NCBI GenBank assembly: GCA_023055425.1
Contig: JALGPY010000001.1
Location: forward strand, 141,943,368 to 142,007,367
From: Linanthus parryae
Taxonomy: Eukaryota > Streptophyta > Magnoliopsida > Ericales > Polemoniaceae
DNA length: 64,000 nucleotides
Direction: 5' to 3'
The position numbers were made by a program, and so were the translations under genes. This document shows, one piece after another, positions 33,832-45,500 of this stretch. How positions within the stretch are numbered: the first letter of the stretch is position 1; every line of letters begins with the position of its first letter. The notes under the pieces are model-generated. The model saw only the letters and a program-made list of their open reading frames with translations. It had not been told where the DNA came from and did not search any database.

Positions 33832-34764
33832 TTAGTTTGAATATTAGCAGTATGAGTAAGAATAAGGATGAAGCATGAAGCATAAAGCATGAAGAGACCT
33901 CTGTGCTTTTCCACAACCATGTAAGAATAAGGATGCAGATGTCATAACGCTCTTTAATATTTGCGTAACCACGAATTTTGCTGTTTCAACGAAGTAGGTA
34001 TCCTGATTTGCCATTGTGATTGTCTCCCCCTATAAACATGTCGATCTTGTTCATACTTCGAGACATTGTTCTTCGTGGCTCCATACCACCTTGATTGCCT
34101 GTTCCACGTAGACTGCGAAACATTTAGCTATGAACTTTACCGCGTTGTGAAGCCTCAACTCATAAGCTCCACCTTAATCTTGGAACGCTGATGACCCCGC
34201 TCTGATACCAGTTTGTTATAACTTGAGAATCGAACGCAAGAATGATGCAAATACGAAACAAGAACACACCGATGTGACGTGTTTTACTATCCTGATCGCT
34301 AGCTACATTCTGCACCCAAGGCCATTTCTTAGACTAAGACCAATAGAGGTGCAAGGGGGCACCCAATGCACGATTTAGCAGCTTCAGCAGTAGGGCGAGG
34401 GGGAGGCCAGCTGCTACCGCTCCCATGGTCGTTGTTGGGTTTTTTTCTTTTAATTAAATTATGGTGTGGATAGTCAACGGAAATTGTAAAAATATAATAA
34501 TTGGAGTGTGGAAGGTCCTCCACAGTTGTAGTAAATAAACAAAATTGTAAAAGTTAAGAATAATTATGGTGAAAAGTGGTTGGTCAAATATGTGTAGAGG
34601 AGTCTCACTGTTGACTTCCGTCTTAGACTCTGAGTTGTTTAAGTTCATGTTATATTTGTCAACATTTGTACTGGTGTGTGTATATATATATATATATATA
34701 TATTGGTAACGGTAGCAAATGAAGTAATGAAAATGATTTTTTACTTTAAAACTTACATGCAATA
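33832..34764. other. GH3 3' flank with a minus-strand copia relic
   Basis: After the stop lies AT-rich sequence likely to include the GH3 3' UTR. At 34198-34210 the plus strand reads GCTCTGATACCAG, the reverse complement of the copia primer site, next to TTTGTTATAAC, which would be the end of a minus-strand LTR. Only this relic remains; no protein domain was recognised. A (TA)11 microsatellite lies at 34681-34702. Confidence 0.5.
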
Positions 34765-35212
34765 TTGAATTTGCGACATTTAGCCTACTGCAATATTAAT
34801 TTTCATGAAAATCATTTTTATTATTCAAATTTGTGACACTTTAACCTACTGTATTATCAACGTACTATGAAAATCACGTGCATTATTCAAATTTGTGACA
34901 CAGTCTAAGCTACGAAAAATAGCGAGAATTGTGTAAACGTTATGCGATGACGCATTTGCAACATTCATGGACCTTTTCATAAATAAGGGAAACTGCGTCA
35001 TTGCGTAACATTAACACAATTCTCATTACTTCGCGTAGCTGAGACTAATTGAAATAGGCTATCTGTCACAAGTTTGAATAATGCATGTGAAATACATGTG
35101 ATTTTCATGGTAAGTTGATAATGTAGTGGATTAACTGTCACAAATTTAAATAGTACATGTAATTTTTATGGTATATTAATTAATAATGCAATATATTAAG
35201 TGTCATAAGTTT
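34765..35212. repeat. Large imperfect inverted repeat (fold-back element)
   Basis: Left arm words (TTCATGAAAATC, ATTATTCAAATTTGTGACA twice, GAATTGTGTAAACGTTATGCGA) recur as reverse complements in the right arm (TGACGCAGTTTCCC region reversed, CACAATTCTCATTA, TGTCACAAATTTAAATA, CATGTGATTTTCATGG). The centre is near 34980-35000. The whole could fold into one long stem with subterminal repeats. It is non-coding, AT-rich and lies upstream of CYP87, consistent with a MITE or fold-back transposon. Confidence 0.65.
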
Positions 35213-35656
35213 TATAACGCAACTAAGTTTATTATAAAATCTCTTAATGAAAATGTTATGGGGTTAATAATGTTTGTAAGAGATTTTCATCAGAAAGCCA
35301 GTGATGGATGTTCTGGCACTCTACTGTGCTTGCACATTTTCTTTTTTGGAAAGTGGAAATCATTTCTTAATCAAGCAACCAACTCATATAGTTGTAGATG
35401 ATCTGTCACTTAATCAGAGAACAATTTAAACAAATGTAGTTGCAAGCGGCAAAATATGCAGAATGATCATGTGTGTTTGATAGATTCATGAAGCGGCACC
35501 GGATAAATGATGCTCATCAAAATATGTGTGTTTCCACCTCCTGAAACATTGAACAACACCCCCCACAAAATGCGGAGTTGAAATGTGTGTCCGGTGAATT
35601 CAAGCGGCACCGTAATAAACTAACAGTTATGGCTAGTTAGTGTGTTGAATCCAGTA

Positions 35657-35764
35657 CTACCTCCGTTCTTGTTACTTTGACTTTTACCACTATTCTTCGA
35701 GTCAAAGTGACATAGTTACAGATGAAAAAGTCGTAGTAGGAAGAACCTGGTGGGACGGAGGTAA
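35657..35764. mobile_element. Stowaway-type MITE upstream of CYP87
   Basis: Ends CTACCTCCGTTC and GGGACGGAGGTAA resemble the CTCCCTCCGT termini of Stowaway (Tc1/mariner) MITEs, and TA flanks both sides (35655-35656, 35765-35766). The internal halves (TTACTTTGAC / GTCAAAGTGAC) also pair. It is 108 bp and lies about 105 bp before the CYP87 start codon, inside the likely promoter. Confidence 0.8.
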
Positions 35765-35868
35765 TACTACATAAACTTTTTTGGAGTAGCATATATAGAG
35801 CAATGTTATACAGTAGTCTCAAACCATCCAACAATACTAGTCTCAATACAATCTGCTAAAGTACTTTG

Positions 35869-38180
35869 ATGGAAATGGAACTTCTTGTTGTGTGCTTTGT
35901 AGCTTTATTTGTCATAGGCATCACTCTTAGGGTTTACAGATGGAGAAATCCCAAGTACTCCAATGTTGGAATGCTGCCACCAGGTTCAATGGGACTCCCA
36001 CTCCTGGGAGAAACCCTCCAGTTCTTCACCCCTACCACTTCTCTCGACGTTCCTCCCTTCATCAAAGACAGGATTCATAGGTTGCTTAATTTTCTATATA
36101 TCAAACTATATATACGACTCGTTTCCATTCACTCGTGAAAGTTACGCCTTAATTTGTTGATTTGTTTTTGTCGTCTCCTCCCTCAGGTACGGTTCTGTAT
36201 TCAAAACGAACTTGGTAGGAAGGCCACTTATTGTATCCGCAGACCCGGAACTTAACAATTTAATCTTTGGAAAAGAGGAGAAATTATTTGAGATGTGGTA
36301 CCCGGATTCATTTGAAAACATCTTGGGAAAGCAGAATATGGCCAACCTACATGGCTACATATGGAGATACATCAAAGACATGGTGCACGATTTACTTGGC
36401 CCAAAGAGTCTGAAAACGATGCTTCCTGAACTTGAACACGGCGCTGTTTCAAACTTAAACAAGTGGTCCAGTCAAGATTCTGTTGAAGTAAAAGATGCTA
36501 CAGCAGCCGTACGTAACACGATGATCATCAAGATTATCTTATTTTATTTATCTTAATTATCTGTGTACTATCTATTTATTGATTGATTGATTGCAGTTGA
36601 TATTTGATCTTAGTGCAAAGAAGCTGATAAGTTATGATTCAGAGAAGTCGTCATCAGAGAACATGAGGGAGAGTTTTGTTGATTTTATAGAAGGGTTGCT
36701 TTCTTTCCCTTTGAATATTCCTGGAACGGCGTATTATAAGTGTTTACAGGTACTTTCATTAGCCATACATATTTATAAACTTGTTATTTTTGTTGCTTTT
36801 CTTTTAAGTGTAGTAACATGACACTGCCAATGTTTTTTAGGGAAGGAAGAAAATAATGCAGACGCTACAGAAAATGTTAGAAGAAAGAAAATCCACGTCG
36901 AGGAAGAAGGAGCAAACTGATTTTTTCGACTATATACTCGAAGAACTCGGAAAATCCGGCACACTCTTGACGGAGGCAATTGCCCTAGATTTAATGTTTC
37001 TCCTACTGTTTGCTAGTTTCGAGACCACTTCTCTGGCTCTTACTATGGCCATCAAATTTCTAGCCGAACATCCCTTGACGCTCAAGGAATTAACGGTAAA
37101 TACCTACCAAACTCATACAGATCCTAATAATTGACAATTTAAAATAGAGAACTTTCGCCATATAACCCTCAAGCAGTATGTGTTCGCTGACACATAACAC
37201 CCACGCAATATTGATTTTACTGGCACCGCGCCGGAGCGCCTGTGGGAGTTATCTGTCGACTCTTATTATACATGCATCGCAGAGTCAGCGAACGTGTGAT
37301 GCATTGGGTTATATGTCAAATGTTCTGAGACAAGCAACATCGTTTTCTTACAATTATTACACCCATTACAGTTGCACTAACACAGATACGTACAAATTTA
37401 TCGCCAACTGCAGGAAGAACACGAAACGATCATAACGAAAAGGGACAATCCAGATTCTCAACTTACATGGGAAGAGTACAGGTCAATGAAGTTTACATTC
37501 CAGGTGAGCCAGTAAGATGCATCTGTAGAAGGCTAGAAGCTAAAGAATTAAGCTAATGTTAATTAACTACAAGTATGTAAAATTGCAGGTAATCAACGAG
37601 ACGGTTAGGCTTGCAAATATTGCTCCAGTACTCTTTAGAAAAGCACTAAAAGATATAAATTTTAATGGTGCGTTTCAGTACTACAATAAATAAATACAAT
37701 AATCGCGTTCCAGTACCTCGGACCTCATTAATATATATAACATGAGACTATGCACAGGTTATACCATTCCAGCTGGTTGGGGAGTTGTCGTGTGTCCTCC
37801 GGCTATACACTTGAACCATGCCATTTATACAGATCCACTCGCTTTCAATCCTTGGAGGTGGGAAGTAAGTGATATACTTTTCTTCAGTCATATATATACA
37901 TACATATATGTGTGTGTGCGCCCGCTAGTAGTGATTAGTAATACGAAAAGTTGCCTGCATGCAGGGAAAGGAAGCGAGTGGCGCATCAAGAAATTTTATG
38001 GCTTTTGGTGGTGGCATGAGATTCTGTAGTGGAACAGATTTTGCAAAATTAGAAATTGCAGTCTTTCTCCACTGTTTGGTTACCAAATACAGGTGGGAGG
38101 CAATCAAAGGAGGTGAAATTGTTCGAACACCTGGTCTGCAGTTTCCAAATGGCTATCACGTCAAATTTTATCCGAAATAA
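35869..38180 (+). CDS. CYP87: Cytochrome P450, CYP87 family
   Basis: Heme monooxygenase of the CYP85 clan, normally ER-anchored. Eight exons (35869-36080, 36187-36508, 36597-36749, 36841-37095, 37414-37503, 37589-37667, 37758-37864, 37965-38180) join in phase to 477 codons, the usual length. Residues 1-22 form the membrane anchor, followed by the proline-rich hinge LPPGSMGLPLLGET. The I-helix motif FASFETT is at 286-292, ETVR (ExxR) at 348-351, FNPWRW before 406, and the heme loop FGGGMRFCSG has Cys427. The C-terminal TPGLQFPNGYHVKF block is characteristic of CYP87. Known CYP87 members act on triterpenoids (for example CYP87D in cucurbits and Maesa), but the substrate here cannot be read. ATG 35875 is an alternative start. 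A pseudogene copy lies 28 kb upstream. Confidence 0.94.
37157..37317. mobile_element. MITE in CYP87 intron 4
   Basis: Inverted ends are CATATAACCCTCAAGCAGTA...GTTCGCTGAC on the left and GTCAGCGAAC...GGGTTATATG on the right, about 160 bp apart. It is the same family as the element in GH3 intron 2. It explains why intron 4 (318 bp) is three times longer than the other introns (85-106 bp). Splice sites are unaffected. Confidence 0.75.
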
Positions 38181-38494
38181 TTGAAGTAGAAGAAAACCTG
38201 CAGCAGTGAGCAAATAAATTCATCGACAATGTTAAGACTTGATATTGGAAAAACTCAGCATGCATATCTATGTGTTTCTCCATAGCTAGTTATAAGGAGT
38301 TAAAAAAATAGAATAATTAGTGTACTTTGTACTACTAACCATGTTCACCGTTACTTTCTGTTCTCGTAATATTCGCTCTATGTTCAACATGAAATAATAC
38401 AAGTTGGTCTTTTTTGTGTTTTATTTCTTTTTGCTCTTACAAGAATGTTAATGTGTCTCCGTTTCCAAACTTACAAATGTAGATAATATGAACT
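38181..38494. other. CYP87 3' flank
   Basis: AT-rich 3' sequence. The part from about 38205 to 38480, including AATAATACAAGTTGGTCTTTT and GTGTCTCCGTTTCC, aligns with 9985-10230 downstream of the CYP87 pseudogene, marking the extent of the duplicated block. Probable 3' UTR; no other gene seen. Confidence 0.6.
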
Positions 38495-41165
38495 CTTGGG
38501 GCCAGCTTTGTAATTACCTAAAGTATAGGTGGTTAGTTTAACTGAATTAGTTAGAAGGTTGTTAGTAAGTCAAGCTTGTTAGTTTTTGTATAAAAGCACT
38601 GTACTAGCTCTATGAAAAGCAAGGAAGCTAGTTTCTATTCTTCACGTTTTGCTTCCAATATTTTGTTATGGTATCAGAGCCAGCGCCTAACAGCCTAGGT
38701 CTTTCGTTTCTGGTTTCTTCGCATTTCACCTAATTCTCTGTGTTTCTTCAAGCTTCATCAATGGCGGACCCCGTTCCTGGTGAGCTTCTTGTTGGTCTTC
38801 GTTTTCTCGTTGCTAACTTGAAAACGGTAGTTCATCTTAAGCTCGATTCCACGAATTATATGGTGCGAAAGACTCAATTACTCACGGTTCTTGCGGCGAA
38901 TGATCTTCTTTCAGCAGCCACTGATCCATCTCATTCGGGAACAATTATAACTCCGACTTGTTCATCTGTTTCTAATTCGGTATACCTTGCGTGGTGAACT
39001 CTTTATCGTCATCTTCGATCTTGTTTAATTGCTTCAATTTCACCATATGTGTTACACTTGGTGCTGCATTTGTCTTCTGCAAATTCGATTTGGCTCACGC
39101 TTGCCACTCAATTCAGCTCCTCTTCTCGCTCGCATGTTCATCAACTCAAGTCTTAGTTATGAACTTTAACCAAGGGTTCCAAACTGATTTCTACATTTTT
39201 GGATGTGTTTAAGAACATTGTTGATCAGTTCGCACAGATCGGAGAATTCATTTCCGATGAAGACTTGATTCTCTTCATCCTTCGCGGTCTTCCTTCATAG
39301 TACAACGTCGTCAAATCCACCATTCGAACTCGTTTTGCTCCAATCTCTTTACCTGAATTTCAGAATCTTTTAATACTGAAGAAGTGTAGTTAACGTCGTC
39401 TAGGTCTTCATCTTCCTCCATAATTGACACCACATAAATTTTCTCTGCTCTGCATGTCTCCAAGAGCCCTATCCAATTTGTGCAAAATTAGTATTCGCAC
39501 AATCACAGCTCAAGACCTGGTGTCACAACTTTGTCCGGAGTTCAATTCTCTGTTTTTGGTGCTCATTGTTCTCAATTTCACAGTTATGCACATGTTGGGT
39601 CGCCATCATTCGAACACAATAGGCCGAACACCTTCTATGCATCTTCAAGATCCTCTGAAAATGCAAATCGTTTGTCAAATATGCAACCGGTCACGCAACT
39701 CTGCTCGTGACTCCTGGTATTGTCTTGATCCACATAAGTTCCAGAGTACCATGCCCTCTAAGCAAGCCTATCTAGCTTCTACCATGGCTGCTCATGGTTC
39801 AAGTTCTTCTGCACATGCTAAACCTTGGTGTGTTGATAGTGGTGCTTCACATCACATCACTGGTGATCTTACAACTTTCACTCATGCCTCCCCTTACATA
39901 AGATTCAGTTCCGTAGCTGTTGGTAATGGTGATGTTATTGCCATTCATCATTCAGTATACTCTCTCTCTCTCTCTTTCCTCTTCTCTAAAAATAAATTAT
40001 ATGCTCCATTCTCCTCGCGTTTTCACTATTTTGTTGTTAGTCTCTCAAATCACAACTCACAATAACAGCAATCTTGTTTTTTTATTCTAAGGGTTATCTC
40101 ACTTTGGACAAGAATAGCAAGACCACTCTATTCAAGGGTCCTGTGAAAATGGCTTGTATCTGCTTCCATCTTCACTCTCTCAAATGCATCACTCTATCTA
40201 TGAGAAATTTTCAGCTCACAACAATGTTCTTCATCAAATTTCTGCTCCCCCATTGTGACACATGAAACTTGGACATCCGTCTCCAAGTAGCTATAATTGT
40301 GTAGCTCAACTTTGTAATTCTCCACCTATATCTACTTGCATCTGTGAATCTTGTAATGTTGCAAAAATGCATAAACAACCTTTTTCTATATTAGATTATG
40401 TTACTTCGCATTGTTTCCAATTAATACACTCTGATGCATGTGGATCTTCTCATTTTCCATCTTTTCAACATTACAAATATTACATTTTATTCTTCTCGAT
40501 TACTCAAGATCTTGTTGGATTCATCCCTTAAAACTCAAGAGTGATGCCTATTATGCTTTTGTGCACTTTAATAACTTTGTCCATACTCAGTTTCACTCTT
40601 CCATTCAGCTCTTCAGATCTGATAATGGCACTGAGTATGTCAATTCTTCTTTTGGCACTTATTTGCAAATTTTAGGTGTCATTCACCAAACATCTTGTCC
40701 ACATACTCCTAAACAAAATGGTAGAATTGAAAAAAGACATTGACGCCTTATTGAAACAGCACTGGCTTTGTTACATAAAGCCACTTTACCTTCTTCCTTC
40801 TGGCTTGATAAACTCATAATTGCTAATTTTCTTATTAATAGACAACCAAAAGCAATTCTCTCCAACAAGTCTTCTTATGAGTGTTTATACTCCAAGTTAC
40901 CAGATTACAATGCCTTAAAACCATTTGGTTGTCTGTGTTTTCCTTGGATCAAACCATGCACCACATAAAACTGCAAAATAGATCTACTAAATGTGTTCCC
41001 CTTGGTTATTGTCCTAATACCAAGGGCTATAGATTCCTCGATCTCACCTCACACAAAGTCATTGTTTCAAGACATGTCAAATTTTATGAGCATGTCTTTT
41101 CTTGTATGTCCATATCCTTCTACCACTCCCCATTTCTTGTCCTCCAAATCTTTGTTTCCCTCTCT
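38495..41165 (+). mobile_element. Decayed copia element: LTR, PBS, gag, protease and integrase remnants
   Basis: An LTR-like segment (about 38497-38668) with a TATAAAAG box is followed by TGGTATCAGAGCC at 38669-38681. ATG 38761 opens Gag (MADPVPGELLVGLRF, LDSTNYMVRKTQLLTVL) and stops at 38995. Gag pieces continue in other frames to about 39420. A protease remnant CVDSGASHHITGD is near 39830. Pre-integrase (KLGHPSPSSYN) and integrase (LIHSDACG, FRSDNGTEYV, then PHTPKQNGRIEKRH) follow at 40262-40743, then a post-integrase segment to about 41160 (KPFGCLCFPW). RT, RNase H and the 3' LTR are missing. Many stops; non-functional. Confidence 0.85.
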
Positions 41166-41929
41166 TTTTAATCCAAAACCCAGTCTTTGAGAATGTGTAT
41201 GGTGTTTTCCTCCAGCAAGTAACATCGTTCACATCCAGCATGATCAGGAAGCACTCTAAAGCATCTATTGATATTTGTACTTATCATGATAAGTTAACCA
41301 ACGAAACATGTTAAATCTTGTGGATGTGTTCTTATGACAGATTCATTCGAACTCACCCTTGGAATTATTCTTAATGTTGAAGTAGAGTCGCAACCAACTT
41401 CTCACCTAAATTTACCTTGTGTATTTGAGTTCAAAGAGACTATGTCTTTTGTATCAACTAACTCAAGTAATATTACTTACGTGATTTCCTCAAGACTATG
41501 CGTATCCACCAAATTATGCAGAAGATCAACATCCCAATTTTCATCTTCTATAACAGCAATGTTCACTTTTTCTATACATACTGTCATTTCACGACAACGA
41601 CATTTAAAAAATAAAGGATTATCTAAACACCACCAATCAATCTAAAAATTATTGTAATCACCTTTTTCTACAATTATTTGATATTACTTCGCGAGACATT
41701 TTTTTATTTGAGGATGCTAAACCATGTATGGAAATCATAAACTTTTTCCACCACTTATCCCATTTCTCATTTGCTTTGTAGTCATATCTTATGATAAAAA
41801 CTCATATGATGTTCTTCTTCCTGACAACATTCTGCCCCAATTTGGTTAGGAGTGCCGTATTACTATTTTTTCCCCTTTAGGCCAAGACCCTTCATCATTG
41901 GATCTGCAAATTTTATCCTATTTAACTAC
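41166..41929. other. Unassigned spacer between copia and LINE remnants
   Basis: AT-rich, with short open frames only. A 103-codon plus frame (41334-41645) has no recognisable domain. No repeat boundary identified. Confidence 0.3.
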
Positions 41930-42480
41930 GTGGATTGTTATGGGTGTTTGTGGATCCCCATAGAAACTTTATATTGATTTTGTCCAACACGTCACTGACA
42001 TTGATAAGGAGGAGACTACATAACATACTAGGGAAAGGCAGAAGTGACTGAGCTAATCAAAGCAGCTCTTCCTGCCATGGAAAGACACTTCGCTTTCCAC
42101 CCATTGAGTCTAGTATGAACTCTTTGAATCACACTAGCAAAAGTGTGTGTTGATTCTTGTGTGGGTAAAGGGAGTTCCAAGATAGGTCCCTAGATCACTA
42201 GTAATTTGGAAACCACAATACTACTAATATTAAGAGATAAGCAATCCCTATCGTTGGAACAACTAACATTCATATGAGACATCAGGGAAAAGTCCTTCAG
42301 AATTTTCTCGACACACAAAACATTATTCTTGATGTGTTTAAATAAGAGGATAGTATCATCAGCATAGAATAAATGAGAGAGTTCAATACCTCCTCTAGGG
42401 GCTTTTAGACCATGCTGGTTTTTATCATCTACACTTGGAATCATACTTTGACCTAGTCTATCCATGCGTAACACATATGT
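41930..42480 (-). mobile_element. LINE reverse-transcriptase fragment
   Basis: Minus-strand translation from 42480 gives the end of a LINE RT: MDRLGQSM, GGIELSHLFYADDTILLF with the catalytic YADD, then, after frame breaks, PLYPHKN, a decayed QSLLPFPSMLCSL region and IKFLWG near 41950. This corresponds to the fingers-to-thumb part of RT leading to the zf-RVT linker. It begins abruptly at a 21-G run and lacks endonuclease and RNase H. It is a different copy, in the opposite orientation, from the LINE at 42760-52830. Confidence 0.8.
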
Positions 42481-42483
42481 GTA

Positions 42484-42504
42484 GGGGGGGGGGGGGGGGG
42501 GGGG
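42484..42504 (+). repeat. Homopolymer run of 21 G
   Basis: Uninterrupted G run directly at the upstream edge of the minus-strand LINE fragment. Length may be affected by sequencing or assembly error. Confidence 0.8.
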
Positions 42505-45500
42505 TCCCTTTGTTTAATCCATCTCCTACGATTAATCCCTCTCATAAGGATAAAGGAGGCATAATCTCTTACTTACAAAATGGTTGAGTAGCATAGAGTA
42601 ATTCATATAATAAGATGACAATTTGAGGAGGGGGTGATTTTAGTTAGTACTTTTCAATAAAAGTCCAAGTTCAGTTGTAATAAGCTTTTTCAAGACCTAC
42701 GTTTATATAGAAATCTTAGAAATTTCGCAAGGAAAACAGCGCCGGAAAATTCGGAGACGACTAAGGACGAAGCGAGGGTTTCAGCGGCGTTGGACAGGGG
42801 ATTGCAGAGGACTCAACGATCAGACACTTGTCGGTATTAACGACGGCAAGAATGGCGTTGGGATAGGAATCGTCCCTGGACTTTGGGAAACTCTCTTTAG
42901 ATGAGGAAGAAGTTGAAGTATTTGACAGGGAGTATAGTTTGGCATCCATCAAAGGAAGAGGACCATGATTGATAGGTAAGTTTTTGCCTCCAATCATATT
43001 TAATATCTGGGCTATGAAGATGTTGTACAAAAAGATATGGCTTGAAGATGAGGATATAAGCATTCATGAACTAGACTCGAACGTATTTGCCTTCCAGTTC
43101 CCAAACAAAGAAGTGCTAGATTTGGTTTATGGGGGGGGCATGGATTTTTTACAGAAACCTACTGATTGTTAAGTCGTGGGATTTATTGGAAGATCCAGAG
43201 AAGATGAAGTTCGACACTATTGATGTGTGGGTGCAGGTGAAGAATATACCCATACTACCAAACTGATGATGATCTTCGGAAAATACTTAAGAACATGAGT
43301 ACGATTGTTGGAACTGATTCGAAGATATCTTCTGGACCGGGGGGAGATTACATGAGAGCTAGGGTCAGGTTAGACATCAACAAGCCGATACGAAGAGGAC
43401 AATATATTGAGGTGTTAGGAAAGTAAATATGGTTGGACTACAAATATGAGCGAATTCCTTGCCTCTGTCGTTGGTGTGGAATGATTAACTACGTGGGTGA
43501 TGATTGCATAATGAGGAATGATGTTGAGAAGGAGCAAAGAAGGTCAGTTTATGGAGATTAGCTGTTCTTTCGACCACCTCCAAAGAACTCTTCGATGCAT
43601 TCAATGAAGCTGCCGAAGTTCCAAATGGCAAGGATGAGAACATATAAGAACTCAACACCGATGTTAATGAAGAATATATGGAGATAAATACCCAAGTCGA
43701 CCATGAGGGTGATGATATGGTGTCTGATGGTGGGTCGGTTGACAGTACAGGGGCTTTGAGCAAGGATACAATGGGGGCGAAGACGGATGAGGTAACAACT
43801 ATCGACAATCCACTGGCTCAAGAAGAGGAAGTTGTTCGGCTTGAAAGAAAGGGGAAAGGAAAAGAAATAGCTACTGGCGACAACAAGATGGAATCGGGGA
43901 TGAAAAGAAAGGTGAGTTAGTTAAATTTCAGTCTGAATCCCAATGAAAAAGTGAACAACAAGCAACCTGCCAAAGGTCGAGGCACTGGTAACAGTTCGGG
44001 GGGAAAGGTTGTGAACTCAACAATCCAATGGGGACGAGGCAGGGGCAGAGGGGGAGCAAGGGGAGGAAGAAAAAATCAGAATCAAGCTTCAGGTCGTGGG
44101 GTGGGACAAGATGGCCGTAGAAATGTTCAAGCCACATACGCCGTTCATAGAAATCCGAGTATTAATCAAGAAGAAGGAGATGGGAAGTCTAGCAAGTCTG
44201 ATTCACAGGTTTTCGCTTTGCGGATTCCGACATAGGAAGGGGAGCCTTAAAGAACCCATCATAGTTATTGGTTGGGGTTGCGGGACAGCCGAGCCAGTCG
44301 CAATGAGTCTCTTGAGCTGGAACGTGCGAGGGCTTGGGAACCCCCGTAGCATTATTTTTATTTGCGACTTAGTAAGGAGACAGAAGACCAACATAGTCTT
44401 CTTGATGGAGACGAAATTGTATGCAACGGAGATGGTCCAAGTTAGAAACAGGCTGGGTTTTCGGAACGGTATTTTTCAGGATTGCGAGGATCGTAGGGGT
44501 GGTTAGCTTTGAAGTGGGATAAATATGTTGATTTCTCTCTCCCAAATAAGTCAAGGTACTATATTCATGGTTTTTTCTCTATTGCTAGTGAGAAAAATAT
44601 GGTTACTTAACTGGTTTCTACGGTGATCCGGATAGAAACCAGAGACATAATTCGTGGACATTGTTGGAACGATTACGGCCGAACGAGCAACCTTGGTGTG
44701 TAATAGGCGATTTTAATGCTTTTTTGTCTTTATCTGAAAAGGAGGGTGGAAGATCAGTCTCTTTCAGTCAGATAGAGGGTTTCAATAGCGTTATCAATTG
44801 TTTGTAATTCAGGGATTTGGGTTTTTTGGGGGTTCGTTTCACTTGGTCTAATAATCAAAGTGATGATGCGGTAATCAGAGAAAGGCTAGACAGGTGTATG
44901 GTTACAGATATCTGGATTGATGTGTTCGGATGGGGAAAGGTGGAGCATCTTATTGCCGAAGTATCGGACCATGTACCACTTCAGGTACAATGGCCGTCGG
45001 TATTGTGAGGAATGTGAAAATGAATAGACGATTTTAGTTTGAAACAATGTGGTTATAGGACCATCGTTGTGCTCGTTTTGTGGAAGATAAATGGACGGGT
45101 CAGAATGGTTCGGTTAGTGGAAAATTGAAAGGTACGGCTTCCTCTTTTGTGGGGGCTGAACAGAGATGTGTTTGGTACCGTCAAAACGAACTGAATAAAT
45201 TAAGATCTCAGCTTTCCCAGCTGGTCGAGATCATTCAATCAGCGGCAGTGGTGGCTGAGATCCGGTCAATACAACAGACGATCTTGAAAACTTTGCTTAT
45301 GGAAGAAGATATGTGGAGACAACGTAGCAGAGAAGTTTGGATGAAAAAAAGGTGACAAGAACACGACGTTTTTTTCATCGGAAAGCTTCGGTCAGACGTA
45401 ACAAGAATCATATTAACGGTTTGGTTAATGAGAATGGTGATTGGGTTACGGGGAAGGAACAAATTACATCAGTCCTTGAAAGATACTTCAGGGATATTTT

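Noticed and set aside
34329..34523. Minus-strand 64-codon frame in the GH3-CYP87 spacer
   Set aside because: No similarity recognised; AT-rich spacer.
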